Positions 22,801-34,360 of a stretch of 64,000 bases of DNA are shown here, piece by piece. A program made the position numbers and the translations under genes. The stretch comes from Morella rubra (Eukaryota > Streptophyta > Magnoliopsida > Fagales > Myricaceae), in NCBI GenBank assembly GCA_003952965.2, contig CM025855.1:6673610-6737609 (forward strand). Direction: 5' to 3'. Below the pieces are notes generated by a model. The model had not been told where the DNA came from. It ran no database searches and saw only the letters and a program-made list of their open reading frames with translations. The stretch's first letter is position 1, and each line of letters starts with the position of its first letter.

Positions 22801-25800
22801 TTAAAACCAGTTATACATATACTTGACTCCCATTGACTCTAAATGTTTCTCAAACACCTTTTGCGTCAATGTCTTTGTGAACGGGTCTGCAATGTTCTCA
22901 GCTGACGCTATCTTGTTCATAACCACATCACCCCGGTTCACTATGTCACGTATAAGATGAAACCTTCTTTCTATGTATTTGCGAATCCTCACCTCCAAAC
23001 ACCAACATGTAGTGTTTGGTTCCTTTTTAAATACTTGAGGATATGCTTAACTGCTGTCTAGTGTTCAGGACCTGGATTTGATCGATATCTACTCACAATA
23101 CTAACAACATGACTAATATCTGGCCTTGTATAAAGCATTGCATACATGAGGCTCCCTACAGCCAAAGCATAAGGACATGACCTCATCTTATCTCTCTCTT
23201 CTTGTGTCTCGAGAGACATCCTTTTGGAGAGATGAATATTATGCCTAAAAGGTAAGAACCCTTTCTTGGCATCCTGCATACTAAACCTTGCCAGTATGTT
23301 GTCAATATAGTGGACTTGTGAAAGTCCCAAAAGCCTCTTTTCTCGGTCTCTAAACAATTTGATTCCAACGGATGCTTTCCCCCGAGGTCTTTTATTGAAA
23401 AATGGTTCGCCAACCATGTTTTCACGGATGACATCGCCCCGATGTCATTCCCTATAAGTAGAATATCATCAACATACAAAATCAAAACTATCACTGAACT
23501 CCCACTAATCTCCTTGTATATACAAGGCTCATCCATGTTTTACGAAAAACCAAACTCTTTGATCTTTTCATCAAAATGCATGTTCCAACAACGCGATGCA
23601 TGGACTTATTCAGTTTGCACACTTTTGCCTCATTATCTGGAGATTGGAAACCCTCAGGTTGATCCATATAAATCTCCTCATGGATGTACCCATTCAGAAA
23701 TGCGGTTTTAACATCCATCTGTCATATCTCATAATCATAATGAGCTGCAATAGACAACAGAATTCTGATGGACTTCATCATAGCCACTGGTGAAAAAGTT
23801 TCCTCATAGTCAATACCATGTTTTTGAGTATAACCTTTCGCTACCAGTTTGGCTTTAAAGGTCTCTACCTATCCAGTGGGTCCTCTTCTTTCTTTTTGAA
23901 CACCCATTTACAACCTATAGGCTTGATGCCTTTTGGTTGATCAACAAGTGTCCAGACCTCATTGGAGTACATGGAGTCCATCTCAGACTCCATTTCCACT
24001 TTCCAGTGTGCTGCATCCTTGTCACATATAGCTTCTTGGTAATTGTATGGATCATCATCCAACCCCACTGATTCCATTTGATAAATCTCATTTAGCAATG
24101 ATAATCTCACTAGAGGTTCTAATTACCCTTGTACTACGTCAAGGCTCTTGAGTTCTGAACTCTTCAGACTCATTAGTAGGTTCAGTAATATTCCTTTCAT
24201 TGATCTCATCTGCCTGAGATTACTGGCTCAGCAGACTGTTCTCCAAGAACAATCTTACTTCTACCTGTACTAAGGCAATACTCTTCTTCAAGAAAAGTTG
24301 TGTTCTTGCTGATAATTACCTTTTTATCACATGATCATAAAATGATATCCAGTGGCCATTTTTGGGTAACCCACACTTTATAGTCCTTGATTCCAGCTTT
24401 CCCACATTAAACACTTTAACGTGAGCTGGACATCCACATACTCTCAAATGATTAAGACTAGGTCTCTTACCAGTCCATAATTCATAAGGAGTTTTTGGAA
24501 CTGACTTAGTGGGTATCATGTTTAAGATATAAACAGCTGCCTCCAAGGCGTAACCCTAAAAATATATAGGTAATTCAGATATGCTCATCATTGATCGAAC
24601 CATATCCAATAAGGTTCGATTTCTTCTTTCTGCAACACCATTATGTTGTGGTGTAGCAGGGGAGTCATCTGAGATATGATGCCTTTATCTCGTAGATATG
24701 TCTGAAATTCACCAGAGATGTATTCACCTCCTCTGTCAGACCTGAGTATCTTATACTCCTTTCTAATTGGTTTTCTACTTCCATCTGAAATTCTTTGAAC
24801 TTTTCAAAGGTTTCAGATTTTTGTTTCATCAGGTATAGATAACCATACCTGGAATAATCATTTGAAAAGTAATGAAGTAGGAAAAAACCTCCTTTGGCTA
24901 TGTGGTTAAATGGACCACATACATCAGTGTATACCAACTCCAATAGACAGTAGCTCTTATCATTTTTCCCTTAAAAGGGTTCTTGGTCATTTTACCTTCC
25001 AACAAGGTTCACATATAGGGTAGGGTTCGACCTTCAAAAGATCTAATGGCCCATCCTTCACTAATCTGTTGATCCTATCCAGATTAGCATGACCAAGTCT
25101 CAGATGCCACAAATAAGTGGGATTCACATCCCTCTCCTTTTCAGAGTTGTAACACTGGTATCAGCATCTTTCTCAATATTATTCACAGAGTCTACCATAA
25201 TATCCAAAATATATAAACCATCAATCATGGTACCAGAAGCTACAAACTGATTTTAAATTTGATAACAAGTTTAGAATCGAAAAATAGTGAATATCCTGAT
25301 AAACAAAGTTTTGAACTGAGATCAAATTTCTACGAACTTCTGGCACATAAAGACAGTCATCCAAAATCAAAGTTTTATTTCTTTGTAGACTCAAGTGAAA
25401 AATACCAATGGATGTTGCTGCAACATTTACAGTCGTTCCCATTCTTAACACAATTTCCCCTTTATTGAATCTTCGGGTTTCTTTAAACCTTTGCAACGTA
25501 TTGCAAATGTGAGAGGTAGCGCCTGAATCGACGCACCAAGAATTTAATGGACAATCCATCAAATTCGCTTTTATGATTAGCATATCTTTAAAAAGAATCA
25601 TATTTCGATCAACAACATTTTGGCCCAGTCCTAAAAAATATCGTATGAAGGATAAAGATATGACATATTGAATCTTCAAAAACAAAGAAAGAATAATCAC
25701 ATGTATTTATATTCCACTAGCATCGGGTTTTTGAATAACTAATGGTACCTCCCACTACGACATTGCAATCAAGAAAAATCTAGAATATAACAATTATATT

Positions 25801-26289
25801 CTGTGTCACTAGTGGGTATCAAGAACTCTTACCTCATATGCACATGATACTATTTTAGTAACCATGGGCACATCTTGTAAAAGCGAATAATAATTATCCA
25901 TTACGAATTCATCTCATGTCACATACTCATAGCATGTAATTATTCGTAATTCTTGATATTCCTTTTGGCCATCAAACAAACACGATATTCACTATTTTAG
26001 CGTACGTGTTTATTTGATTAAGGGCAACCATCGTCTAATTTAAATGTAATTTTGAAATGGGTCAGTACCGCTATTTTAGTCAACACCCCCACTCCTCATA
26101 CATCCTCATTTATCTTCCAAAGAAATAAACGAGACAAACTATAAAATTAAGAAATTGGAATCCTCTATTTTAGTTTCATCCAACCTCAATAAAATAGAAT
26201 TCTCATTTACCAACAATGGGGTGGCCATGGGATTAGTTTCCTCTAAACAATCCTATTTAACCCTTGCATTTAAAATTTTTTTTTTTAAA

Positions 26290-27250
26290 AAAAGTCAACG
26301 GTCAAAATGGGTCAACCCGGTCAAACCGTGTTGGTCAACTGTCAACGTTTGATCGACCGATCCGGGTCCAACCCGTTCGGTAATGGGTCATGATCCGGGT
26401 CAAATCCGGACCGTATCCATTTGCCCCATAGGTTGGGTTCCCACTTGGGTTGCCCATGGATCCAATCTATGGGTTGGCCCAATAAGGCCCAACCCGTATG
26501 GCAAGGCCTCTCTCTTTTAAAAAAAAAAACAAAAATTGGGCCTCTTTAGAATAAACGGGCCTAAGCTTTAAAAAATTATATTCAGCTCAACAACTCTTTC
26601 AATAGAAACCGATCCAAAATCTTTATAAAATCAAAATATGGGCTAAGCTTTAAAATAGGTCGGCCCAAATCTATTTTTTCTTTTAAAAAACAAACAAACA
26701 GCCGTACCTTCTTCTTTTAAAAAAAATCTCCTTGGCCCAATCGGTTTTTAAAAAAAAAACAGGCCAACCTTTTTAAAAGAAAAAAAATTTCCAGCCCACA
26801 TTTTTAAGCCAGCCCAGTAGCCCTTTAAAATTTAAAAATGGCCCGGGTAGAGCTAGGGATGCCCTACCCGGATGGCCCAAGCGGGTGACCCAGCATCATA
26901 TGCTTGGCGCCGCTTGTGCCTTTGAGACAGCACAGCAGGCCAGCGGCCAACTAGCCGCTGCCCCATTCCGGCAGCCCACGTCCGGCCATGGATCTGGCCG
27001 GAAGTTGGACGCCCATGTCGCCAGAATCCACTGTGCTGCCGTTCGGCGCACTGGTGGCCGCCGGTGGCCCCTCATTTCATCCCCCCCCCCGTGTCATACA
27101 CGGGTGTGTTGAACTGCTGGTGCTCGCAGCCTCCAAGGTTGGCGGTCACCATGTTAGCTTAGGCCAAATGCTCCTCCGGTCCCAGCCGGAGGTAACTCCG
27201 ACCAGTGGCGCGGCGGCAACCCACCATGCCGCCGGTCACACTTGATTTTG
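26290..27250. other. GC-rich internal block of the Copia element without gag motifs
   Basis: Where gag is expected, between primer site and protease, there is first a stretch rich in GGGTCAACCCGGTCAAACC-like and GGCCCAACCC phrases. A GC-rich block follows (about 26880-27245) with two short overlapping open frames of no recognised domain. Base composition differs sharply from the AT-rich element around it. It recurs at about 59795-60745 in the right arm. It could be a captured host fragment or an unusual leader. Confidence 0.5.
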
Positions 27251-27694
27251 TGAAAGAGAAACCCTTTTCTCTTTTCCATCATTTCAACATGTTATATTCA
27301 CATAATTCATAAACCAAATAACAACAAATCATACATTCAAATAACATGACATCCATTCACAATTTAATTTAATCAATACGATAAAAGTAAAAATTAAATC
27401 TTTCAAGCATATCACATACGCATAAACAGAGAAACAAAGTTTTCTCTTTCACGGGAGTTTTCCAAAAAAAAATCCGTGAAGGAAAAACCAATTTGATTGG
27501 CCTTTGAACAGATAAATCTCTAAGACTTTTCACAGCAACCGAATCTTGTGAAATATGATCCACTAGGATTTCCAAAATCGCCAAGAACAAAAGTGATTTA
27601 TTCATAAAACGATTTTAAAAATAAATTAAAGATTTGACTACCATGAATAGTCTAACAAATTGTGATATAGATCTCAAGAGAATGAGGTTTAACT

Positions 27695-27711
27695 AACCTG
27701 CTCTGATACCA
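27695..27711 (-). other. Primer-binding site of the left Copia element
   Basis: On the minus strand TGGTATCAGAGCAGG lies one base inside the 5' LTR. It is complementary to the 3' end of plant initiator-Met tRNA, the standard Copia primer. Confidence 0.9.
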
Positions 27712-27712
27712 C

Positions 27713-28985
27713 TGAAAGTTTGTCTGCGAAAAATTAACTTACCAATTCTCTTTTTGATTTTGAGAATTGTTCGATAATCTTTAGGTTCTTGTCGAACTCA
27801 CAATCCGAGATTCCACAATAGCAGCTCAAGTGTTCTGTCTCCTTTCTCTCCATGCTCACAACTATTTTAGGATTTTCTCTGAGTCTTGATGGCCAACTCT
27901 CAGACTAACAATTAGTCCATTAAAATTTAGGGTAGACTATCTCATAGCTATCCTTATATATGAAAACCCTAGCTGTGATATGCGTGGGATCGTTAGGGAT
28001 CTCAAATCTCGGCTGTAGGATCACATGGAAAAACTTTTTTTTTCCATTAACTCCCTTATATTCTTTTATTCCGAATTTTGGGCTTCTACTAATTGTAATC
28101 AAGTCCATCAACATATTACAATTCACCCCGAGAATTTTGAGATTGATTTGTGAAATCCCTTTTGCTAACAATATTAACTTATTTATCCTTCCACCATTCT
28201 ATATTCACATGAGCCAATAGGATCAGAATAATATCACGATTAAATCCCTAGCTCATATAATTCTTAATTCCAATCTGTAATTTATTGAACTCCTAAATTG
28301 TTTCCAAAACAATTTATTAATTACACTGGCCAGTGATTTTCCAGAGTTCAACCCCATACAGATTTAATGAATATACTATCTCGTTAAGAGACTGGTGGAT
28401 TCCTTATTGAGCATCTATACAAAACTATTTACTATATACAAGACCCAACTTTGTCTGGAATATTTGACCTATAAAGATCATCACCAAATGACTCGGTCAG
28501 AGCACAAGTATACAACAAACAATTCCATATAAACCTCTCAGGTCTAAGGATACCATAAGTCGATTGTGCCGAATATCATTCTCACCATCGGTGATCACTT
28601 CTAGAAGATATTCATATTTGATCCCGTTCAATGCATGTACTCTTACAATGCATCCACTCGTTTGCTTAAGGTCACCACCTCAATGACAGAGTCTATCATC
28701 CTATTTAATAGAGGCACAACGAGTGTAGACCTATATACATAAACATATACCTTAGTCTAGAACAAACGTCAACTAAACAAGGAACCGAAAAGTCATACTC
28801 TCCGCCTTTGATTCATTAATCATTGGCATGACTTTCTACAATGTCACTTAACAATAAAACTGTGTGACATCTTATGCCACAACACAATACCCATAAATAA
28901 ATAAACATATGTGATAAACACAAAATAAATAATTATCATATAATCATCTTTAAATAAAACTGGTTTTTAAGGCATACTTCAAACA
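27713..28985 (-). repeat. 5' LTR of the left Copia element
   Basis: In element orientation it begins TGTTTGAAGTATGCC and ends AACTTTCA. Its outer border abuts, with two bases between, the open frame of an LRK10L-type ectodomain exon (28988-29179). The mirrored copy is 58053-59320. Confidence 0.9.
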
Positions 28986-28987
28986 CC

Positions 28988-29179
28988 AATCCCCTTGATG
29001 AACACCTGAATGGTACAGCCTTAGCTGAGTTCGACCTTCAACTGCAAGTGTCTAATGATTGTTCCAAATGCTATCTTGGTGGACGTCAATGCCGGAGTAA
29101 CACTAGTGGAGTACTTTATTGTGACAAAGCACAGCAGGATCAAGGAAAAGATGAAAAAGCACCGGAAGGAAATGGATTA
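28988..29179 (+). pseudogene. 3' remnant of an LRK10L/WAK-associated ectodomain exon, cut by Copia
   Basis: An open frame of 64 codons carries the C-terminal WAK_assoc pattern: EFDLQLQVSNDCSKCYLGGRQC, then LYC and a charged tail. In this receptor family it closes exon 1 just before the membrane-spanning exons. Upstream sequence is missing because the Copia LTR begins two bases away. A GT donor lies at 29180 (GTATGA). A matching 30-base mini-exon (29503-29532) and the kinase exon follow. Exon 1 ends here in phase 0, whereas the mini-exon needs phase 1, so the junction is out of frame. A one-base change at the donor would explain it. As it stands the gene lacks a start and signal peptide and is most likely a pseudogene unless the kinase is expressed alone. 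Confidence 0.75.
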
Positions 29180-29612
29180 GTATGAATAACATATATGGTG
29201 AAAATGCCGATATATATATTTGTATGTAATTTTACTTAAGTAGTTATTATATTATTTTGGGTCCATACCGTATTCCCACTCCTCTACGGCAAGCTTTAGC
29301 TAATTCAGATTAGTTCAAGTTTAGGTAATTAGGAGAAATAGAAATTATGGCGATGAAATCCATGTCATATATGTATGAGCTGGGTTTTGACTGTGCTTGG
29401 TTACTTATCCTGTTACAAGTTTAAACGATGCCATTTCTGGGTGATCACTTTAATTTTCATTTTTTTAACTGACACTGTTTAGTTGTGTGTTCGTTGTTGC
29501 AGGGATTAACAAGAAAGTGGTGATAGTAGCAAGTAAGATGCCTCTTGAATCCAATTTCTTGTTGAAATAGATATTCACGTACAATTGTCATTGGACAGCC
29601 TATATTATATAT

Positions 29613-30797
29613 ATGCAAATAAGTAGTTTGAGTTACTCTCTATTCTTGGTTGCAGTTGCAGTTGCTTTATCTACTGGAATTGGAGTGCTGATGGTTATGA
29701 TCTGGTGCTTCAGGAAAAAGCTCTCATTCAATGAAATTAGTTATTTTTGGAAGCAAGAAAGTCTAACCAATCAGAATCTGGAGGCCTTTTTTAGGAACTA
29801 TGGACATCTTCCTATTAGAAGATATAGTTATTCCAATATCAAGAAGATGACTAATTTCTTCAAGGATAAATTAGGCCAAGGAGGCTATGGTGGGGTCTAC
29901 AAGGGGAAGTTACTAGACGGCTCTCTTGTGGCTGTGAAATTTTTAAAGGAATCAAGAGGAACTGGTGAAGAATTCATCAATGAGGTTGCAAGCATCGGCA
30001 GAACCTCCCATGTAAACATTGTCACTCTTATGGGCTTTTGCTTTGAGGGTTCTAAAAGAGCTCTTATCTATGAATTTATGCCTAATGGATCTCTTGATAA
30101 GTTCATCTACAAAAAAAATCTCCAAATGGATGATCAAAGATTAGAATGGGAAATGCTATACAAGATTGCAGTTGGCATTGCTCGAGGTTTGGAGTACTTG
30201 CATAGAGGTTGCAACACAAGAATCTTACATTTTGACATAAAGCCTCATAACATTCTTTTGGATGAGAACTTCTGTCCAAAGATCTCTGATTTTGGCCTTG
30301 CAAAAATATGCCCTAGAGAAAAGAGTATCATATCGATGTTAGGAGCAAGAGGAACTGTAGGATATATAGCTCCAGAAGTATTTTGTAGAAATTTTGGAGG
30401 GGTCTCTCATAAGTCCGATGTTTATAGCTATGGAATGATGGTTTTAGAGATGGTTGGAGGTAGAAAGAATATAAATGTCGAGACTGATCGTACAAGTGAG
30501 ATATTTTATCCACATTGGATTTATAAACGTCTTGAACTAGATGAAGAATTGGGACTATTGGGCCTTACAAATGAAAAAGATGAAGAAAGTGCAAGAAAGA
30601 TGATAATAGTGAGTTTGTGGTGTATACAAACTGACCCCTCAAGCCGGCCTCCGATTAGCAGAGTTATTGATATGTTAGAAGGGACTCTCGACTCCTTACA
30701 AATCCCACCAAAGCCTATATTATCTTCCCCTTCGAGATCACCAATTGATTCTCCCACTACTGTGAGGTCATTACAGTATGACACTGTTTTATCCTAA
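29613..30797 (+). CDS. LRK10L-type receptor-like kinase, membrane and kinase exon
   Basis: The frame of 394 residues begins with a membrane segment (residues about 10-32) and basic stop-transfer FRKK. It then has a juxtamembrane stretch and a full kinase: glycine loop GQGGYGGV (88-95), VAVK lysine K109, helix-C Glu124, HFD catalytic loop (206-208, DIKPHNILLD), DFG (226-228), APE (253-255) and a C-terminal RPP motif. HFD in place of HRD makes it a non-RD kinase, usual for LRK10L/PR5K-like receptors, many of which act in defence or stress signalling. The real coding exon probably starts at an acceptor AG (29654-29655) preceded by a phase-1 mini-exon (29503-29532, G-INKKVVIVA-). The ATG at 29613 is then intronic but could start a truncated kinase. 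An exact copy exists at 56241-57425. The ectodomain is truncated upstream. Confidence 0.85.
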   Translation: MQISSLSYSLFLVAVAVALSTGIGVLMVMIWCFRKKLSFNEISYFWKQESLTNQNLEAFFRNYGHLPIRRYSYSNIKKMTNFFKDKLGQGGYGGVYKGKLLDGSLVAVKFLKESRGTGEEFINEVASIGRTSHVNIVTLMGFCFEGSKRALIYEFMPNGSLDKFIYKKNLQMDDQRLEWEMLYKIAVGIARGLEYLHRGCNTRILHFDIKPHNILLDENFCPKISDFGLAKICPREKSIISMLGARGTVGYIAPEVFCRNFGGVSHKSDVYSYGMMVLEMVGGRKNINVETDRTSEIFYPHWIYKRLELDEELGLLGLTNEKDEESARKMIIVSLWCIQTDPSSRPPISRVIDMLEGTLDSLQIPPKPILSSPSRSPIDSPTTVRSLQYDTVLS

Positions 30798-31223
30798 TTT
30801 GCCTCCTTTCATTGGATGTAAAACTAATAGTTCAAGTGCTGGCAAGTAACTGAGGACCTTTGAGAAGTGTAACAATTATTACAGTCTAGTATGACTTCCT
30901 ATCAATGTTGTGAGTCTTTAGTAATTAATGGATAGTCGAGTATTTACACATGCTCAAACAATGTTGCATCGAATGTATATGTAATGTTTCGCAAATAATG
31001 TAAGATGGTTCTAGCATTCAAGTAATAGAAGGTTTAAGGAGCAATGGGTCTCACCTGTGCATGTGATTCTTGTAGTAGTTGGAGACTTTTTAAGTCAATT
31101 AAGCCTAGCGGTCTATCCAGTGGTGATCCTGCCTTGTTTGTTGAACCTAATTGCTTGAGACTTCTCCTAGCTAGTCATCGTCATTGTTACTCGCACTACT
31201 GAAACTCTCCTATATTTTCCCAG

Positions 31224-31427
31224 ATGCATCCTAAAATACTTCATTCATATTCTTCCTTGTTGTTGCTAATCATCGGGTTTGCCTTTCTGGACTTCTCTAC
31301 GTCTCTATATTACAACGAAACAACGAAACCGACGTATATATTTTCCAAGAAGATGGTTAACCCACCAAAGATTGTGGCGGTCTTGGCTTGGAGAGCCGAG
31401 ACACGGCTCATGAGACAGACATCTTAA
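31224..31427 (+). pseudogene. Decayed LRK10L-type ectodomain fragment, paralogue of the 36682 gene
   Basis: MHPKILHSYSSLLLLIIGF...FLDFSTSLYYN matches the signal peptide and first residues of the ectodomain at 36682 (MHPTVLPSSSSLLFLIVGF...FLDFSTPLYYN). The upstream ~20 bases (CACTACTG-AACTCTCC) match too. After about 40 codons a small length change shifts the frame, and the sequence ends as LAWRAETRLMRQTS followed by a stop. The rest of the exon is absent. It is the remains of a tandem duplicate. Confidence 0.75.
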
Positions 31428-31923
31428 TTAATTTATTCGCTTTCTCGGTTGCTGGATAATGAGGAAGATAAGTAGGAAACTCCCCCACCACCAGCCTTGC
31501 TCTAATCTCGACCGCTTGGACAGGTCTTCCAAATTCACTTTCCCAATCAACTACCCGATTAAACAGATAAACTACGTGGTATATTGTAAAGACTGAAGAC
31601 AAGAAGCTATGCTATGCAATCACTGACGCTCCTTCTCATGTGTAGATTGAACTCTTCTTAAATGGTAGACCCAACATTTATAATTTATAATTGTAATTGG
31701 GGTAAAGTAGTGTGGAGTCAAGTCTCAAATTTAAAACCTTAACTTTGATACTATGTGAATTTACTTCTTATCACAAAAGTTGATTGCTAAAAGTAGATTT
31801 TATTATTTAATTATAGGATTAAATACACTTTTAATCTCAAATTATTGAGGTTATGATACTTTGTATCCCAAACTACCGATTTCATTCCTCAACGTTCAAA
31901 CGTTCAAACGTTCAAACGTTCAC
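31428..31923. other. Non-genic stretch between receptor fragment and duplicated block
   Basis: No gene is supported. A 64-codon minus-strand frame at about 31408-31602 has no recognised domain. The stretch ends with about four copies of CGTTCAAA (31891-31921) immediately before the duplicated block starts. Confidence 0.45.
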
Positions 31924-34077
31924 ATTTGTTTCAACCCAAATTTATTTATAATATAAAATAATTTCCAATGACTAAAATAATAATTTCTAATTTTCAATAT
32001 TTTGTTAGTATCTCAAATATGTTTCTTGGAAATATTATTCGACATTTGATGCATGCTTATTGAATTCTTAACATCATTTGACATAAATTAAAAATAAAAT
32101 ATATAATCAATGAAATAATATGTGTGTGTGTGTGTGTTTATTTTTAATAAAAATAATAACAATAAGAGTATATCAAATATTGACTATATATAAGATATAT
32201 ATCATGATAAAAATATTCATATCTACATAAAATGAGCTAAGAATAGAAAAGAATGTGGGCTAAGAGTTTGTATTGTTGGGTGGGGTTGTATAACCTAACT
32301 CCGGCCCCAATAGGCTATCCAACCCCGGCCCCAACTCAGTTGGGGTTAGATTTTTGGGCCGATCTAGACCACGATTGCACATGAACCTGAGACAAGCTGG
32401 CGTGTTGTGGTTGGTTCAGGGTCGACTGAGGGTGAGACGCCATATGGCATGCATGGTATAAAAAAAAATATTAAAATGTAACTTTTGAAGGTTAGAGTCC
32501 GGAAGAACTTTTTCATGGTCGGGTTGCTCAACTCTACACTAAATCCGATCCTGAACCAGACGAAAATCTACCCAATCAGGTCGAGATAGATTGGATTGTT
32601 GGGTTGTTACACACCCCTACATCAGGCTAACGGAGAAAAAGGAGTTGAGATATTGATAAACATTGTCAAAGTATATTAATTTCTTTTTCGTTTTCTTTTT
32701 TTAAAAGAAGCCACTTTACACTGAAGCCTCTTTTTGACAAGTTAGCCAACTCTATTTTCGATTGAATAAATATTACTAACCCCACCGAACAACAGAAACT
32801 AAGAAAAGCATATTTCGTAGTTGACGGTGAAACAAATGAAGCCTAAATACAAAACAACCTACAAAAGTCGTCATAAAATTCTATATGCAATGTTTCAAAT
32901 AAAAACAAACATACATGTCATAGTCATCAACTTTATGGTAAACTTTATTTTTTGCTCACCAACTTTTGGATAAATAGCATTTTAAGCTTCAAACTACTTA
33001 TTTCATCACATTTTGCCCTTCAATTATCAAAATTTATTAATTTGTGCCTCTTTGATCAGGTTTTACCATTGGAATAATTCAAAACTTAGTTACATCACAT
33101 AATCTTGACATCTGAATCTTAGTAGAGGGAGGAAATTGATGAGTTTCAATACTTGAGGGCGGAGTGTAATGAAATTGGTAACTTGAACCACAAAATGACA
33201 TTTGTCCAATAATTGGAGGTCAAAAAATGATGTGTTTCATATGATGTGTTTTGCGATATATATATATATATAGTGAATTTATAATTGTAAGTTGTTATTT
33301 GGAGAAAAATACACTTCTTGTTGACCTATTATTGAGGTATTGACATATTAGACTCCAAACTACCGATTTAGTAACATTTAGCTCATTAACTACTAACTGT
33401 ACGTGTTTATACTTTGCACTCCTATAATTAATTTGGACATAATTAATACTTTGATTCAATGAAATGACGATTTTGTCCCCATGATTTTTTTACTATTACA
33501 TGTTTTATAGGGGTAAAGTTGTCATTTCTCCAAAACAAAATGTGAATTTCTGCTTAAATTAATCGGTGGTGCAAATAGAATAAAGGGGTAATTGATGGTT
33601 GAAATATCCCATATGGATAATTGATAGTTGATCCTCAACAAAAGGATAGGCAGGCATAAGGTCGGCTTCCTTTTAGTCCATCCAGTCTTTCTTCTTTCAT
33701 TTTCGCTAACTTCATCGAGATTGTCGTGGACGACTAACTTTCCAAGTCAATTTCCAAGAGACGAATGGTTGCTTAGCTTCCTTTCTGCATACTAATTGCC
33801 ATGACCCATGGTCACTCTGCCCAAAAAAACAAAAACAAAAAAGGAAGAGAAAAAACAAGAATTTCTAATACATGATGATAAGACAAAACGTGACCGGATT
33901 CTGATTGGCACATGAACTGTGGTGAATATTTCAGGCCTTGTACATGTTGAACATGTCAATCGAGAAACTGTAGCGAAATTTCTTCTTGATTGTTAGGTCT
34001 CTTTTTTTCTGTCAATATCTTTGTGGAAAATCCACATAGCCGCCGCCTTGATTGATGTAGCTTATTGCTTATCTTTG
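31924..34077 (+). repeat. Direct duplication, copy A (2.15 kb)
   Basis: The block from ATTTGTTTCAACCCAAATTT to GCTTATTGCTTATCTTTG recurs at 34361-36603 in the same order with visible substitutions and small indels. It contains a TG microsatellite (about 32121-32136), a GC-richer GGGCCGATC...GGTTGG segment (32280-32460) and the 5' flank of the 36682 receptor gene. It holds no open reading frame of note. In copy A the gene start itself is missing, because the match stops about 80 bases upstream of where the signal peptide would begin. Confidence 0.85.
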
Positions 34078-34360
34078 GTGATTTTGGAAATTCAGGAGGC
34101 GTAAAAATTTGCTTTGATAGTTAGGAGGTGACATTGATTTTTGCTCATAGTTAAGGGGTGAACTATGAAATTGTCTCTAAAATTTTATTATATTTTGAGA
34201 GAAAGTAGTAAAAAGTAGAATTTTATAGAGATGATGAAAAAGTGAAGAAAACTTATGCAAATCATATATTGTTTGGAGTTCGACCATTGGCCTATTCATA
34301 TTGTTGGACAATGCCTTAACGTACTCGGTACAAGATGATGTGCATTTGAATTTGCAATCC

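Larger units (their letters stand above)
21515..28985 (-). mobile_element. Ty1/Copia LTR retrotransposon, broken, left copy
   Basis: Two LTRs of about 1.27 kb flank an internal region read on the minus strand. Next to the 5' LTR is a primer-binding site complementary to initiator-Met tRNA, and next to the 3' LTR a purine-rich tract. Internal remnants run in Copia order: protease (CVDSGATSHICN, about 25500), GAG-pre-integrase and integrase (about 24300-25130), reverse transcriptase with a YVDD-type box (about 23100-24100), and the end of RNase H (ADPFTKTL, about 22850). No convincing gag is seen. It is a fossil with roughly ten or more breaks. The LTRs have diverged visibly, so it is not a very recent insertion, and the five bases flanking the two ends do not match. 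Confidence 0.92.

Noticed and set aside
26885-27245. GC-rich overlapping frames that might be a captured host gene.
   Set aside because: No domain is recognisable and the frames are short and overlapping. Kept only as a composition anomaly.
21510-28990. Matching target duplications for the left Copia element.
   Set aside because: The bases before 21515 (TGGAT) and after 28985 (CCAAT) differ, so no duplication can be claimed.
31408-31602. Minus-strand frame of 64 codons with a smooth protein-like sequence.
   Set aside because: No domain, no start context, and it overlaps the end of a receptor fragment. Not enough to call a gene.
31890-31921. Short direct repeats of CGTTCAAA that might be a CRISPR-like array.
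   Set aside because: There are no spacers between units and the genome is a plant. A simple microsatellite-like run.
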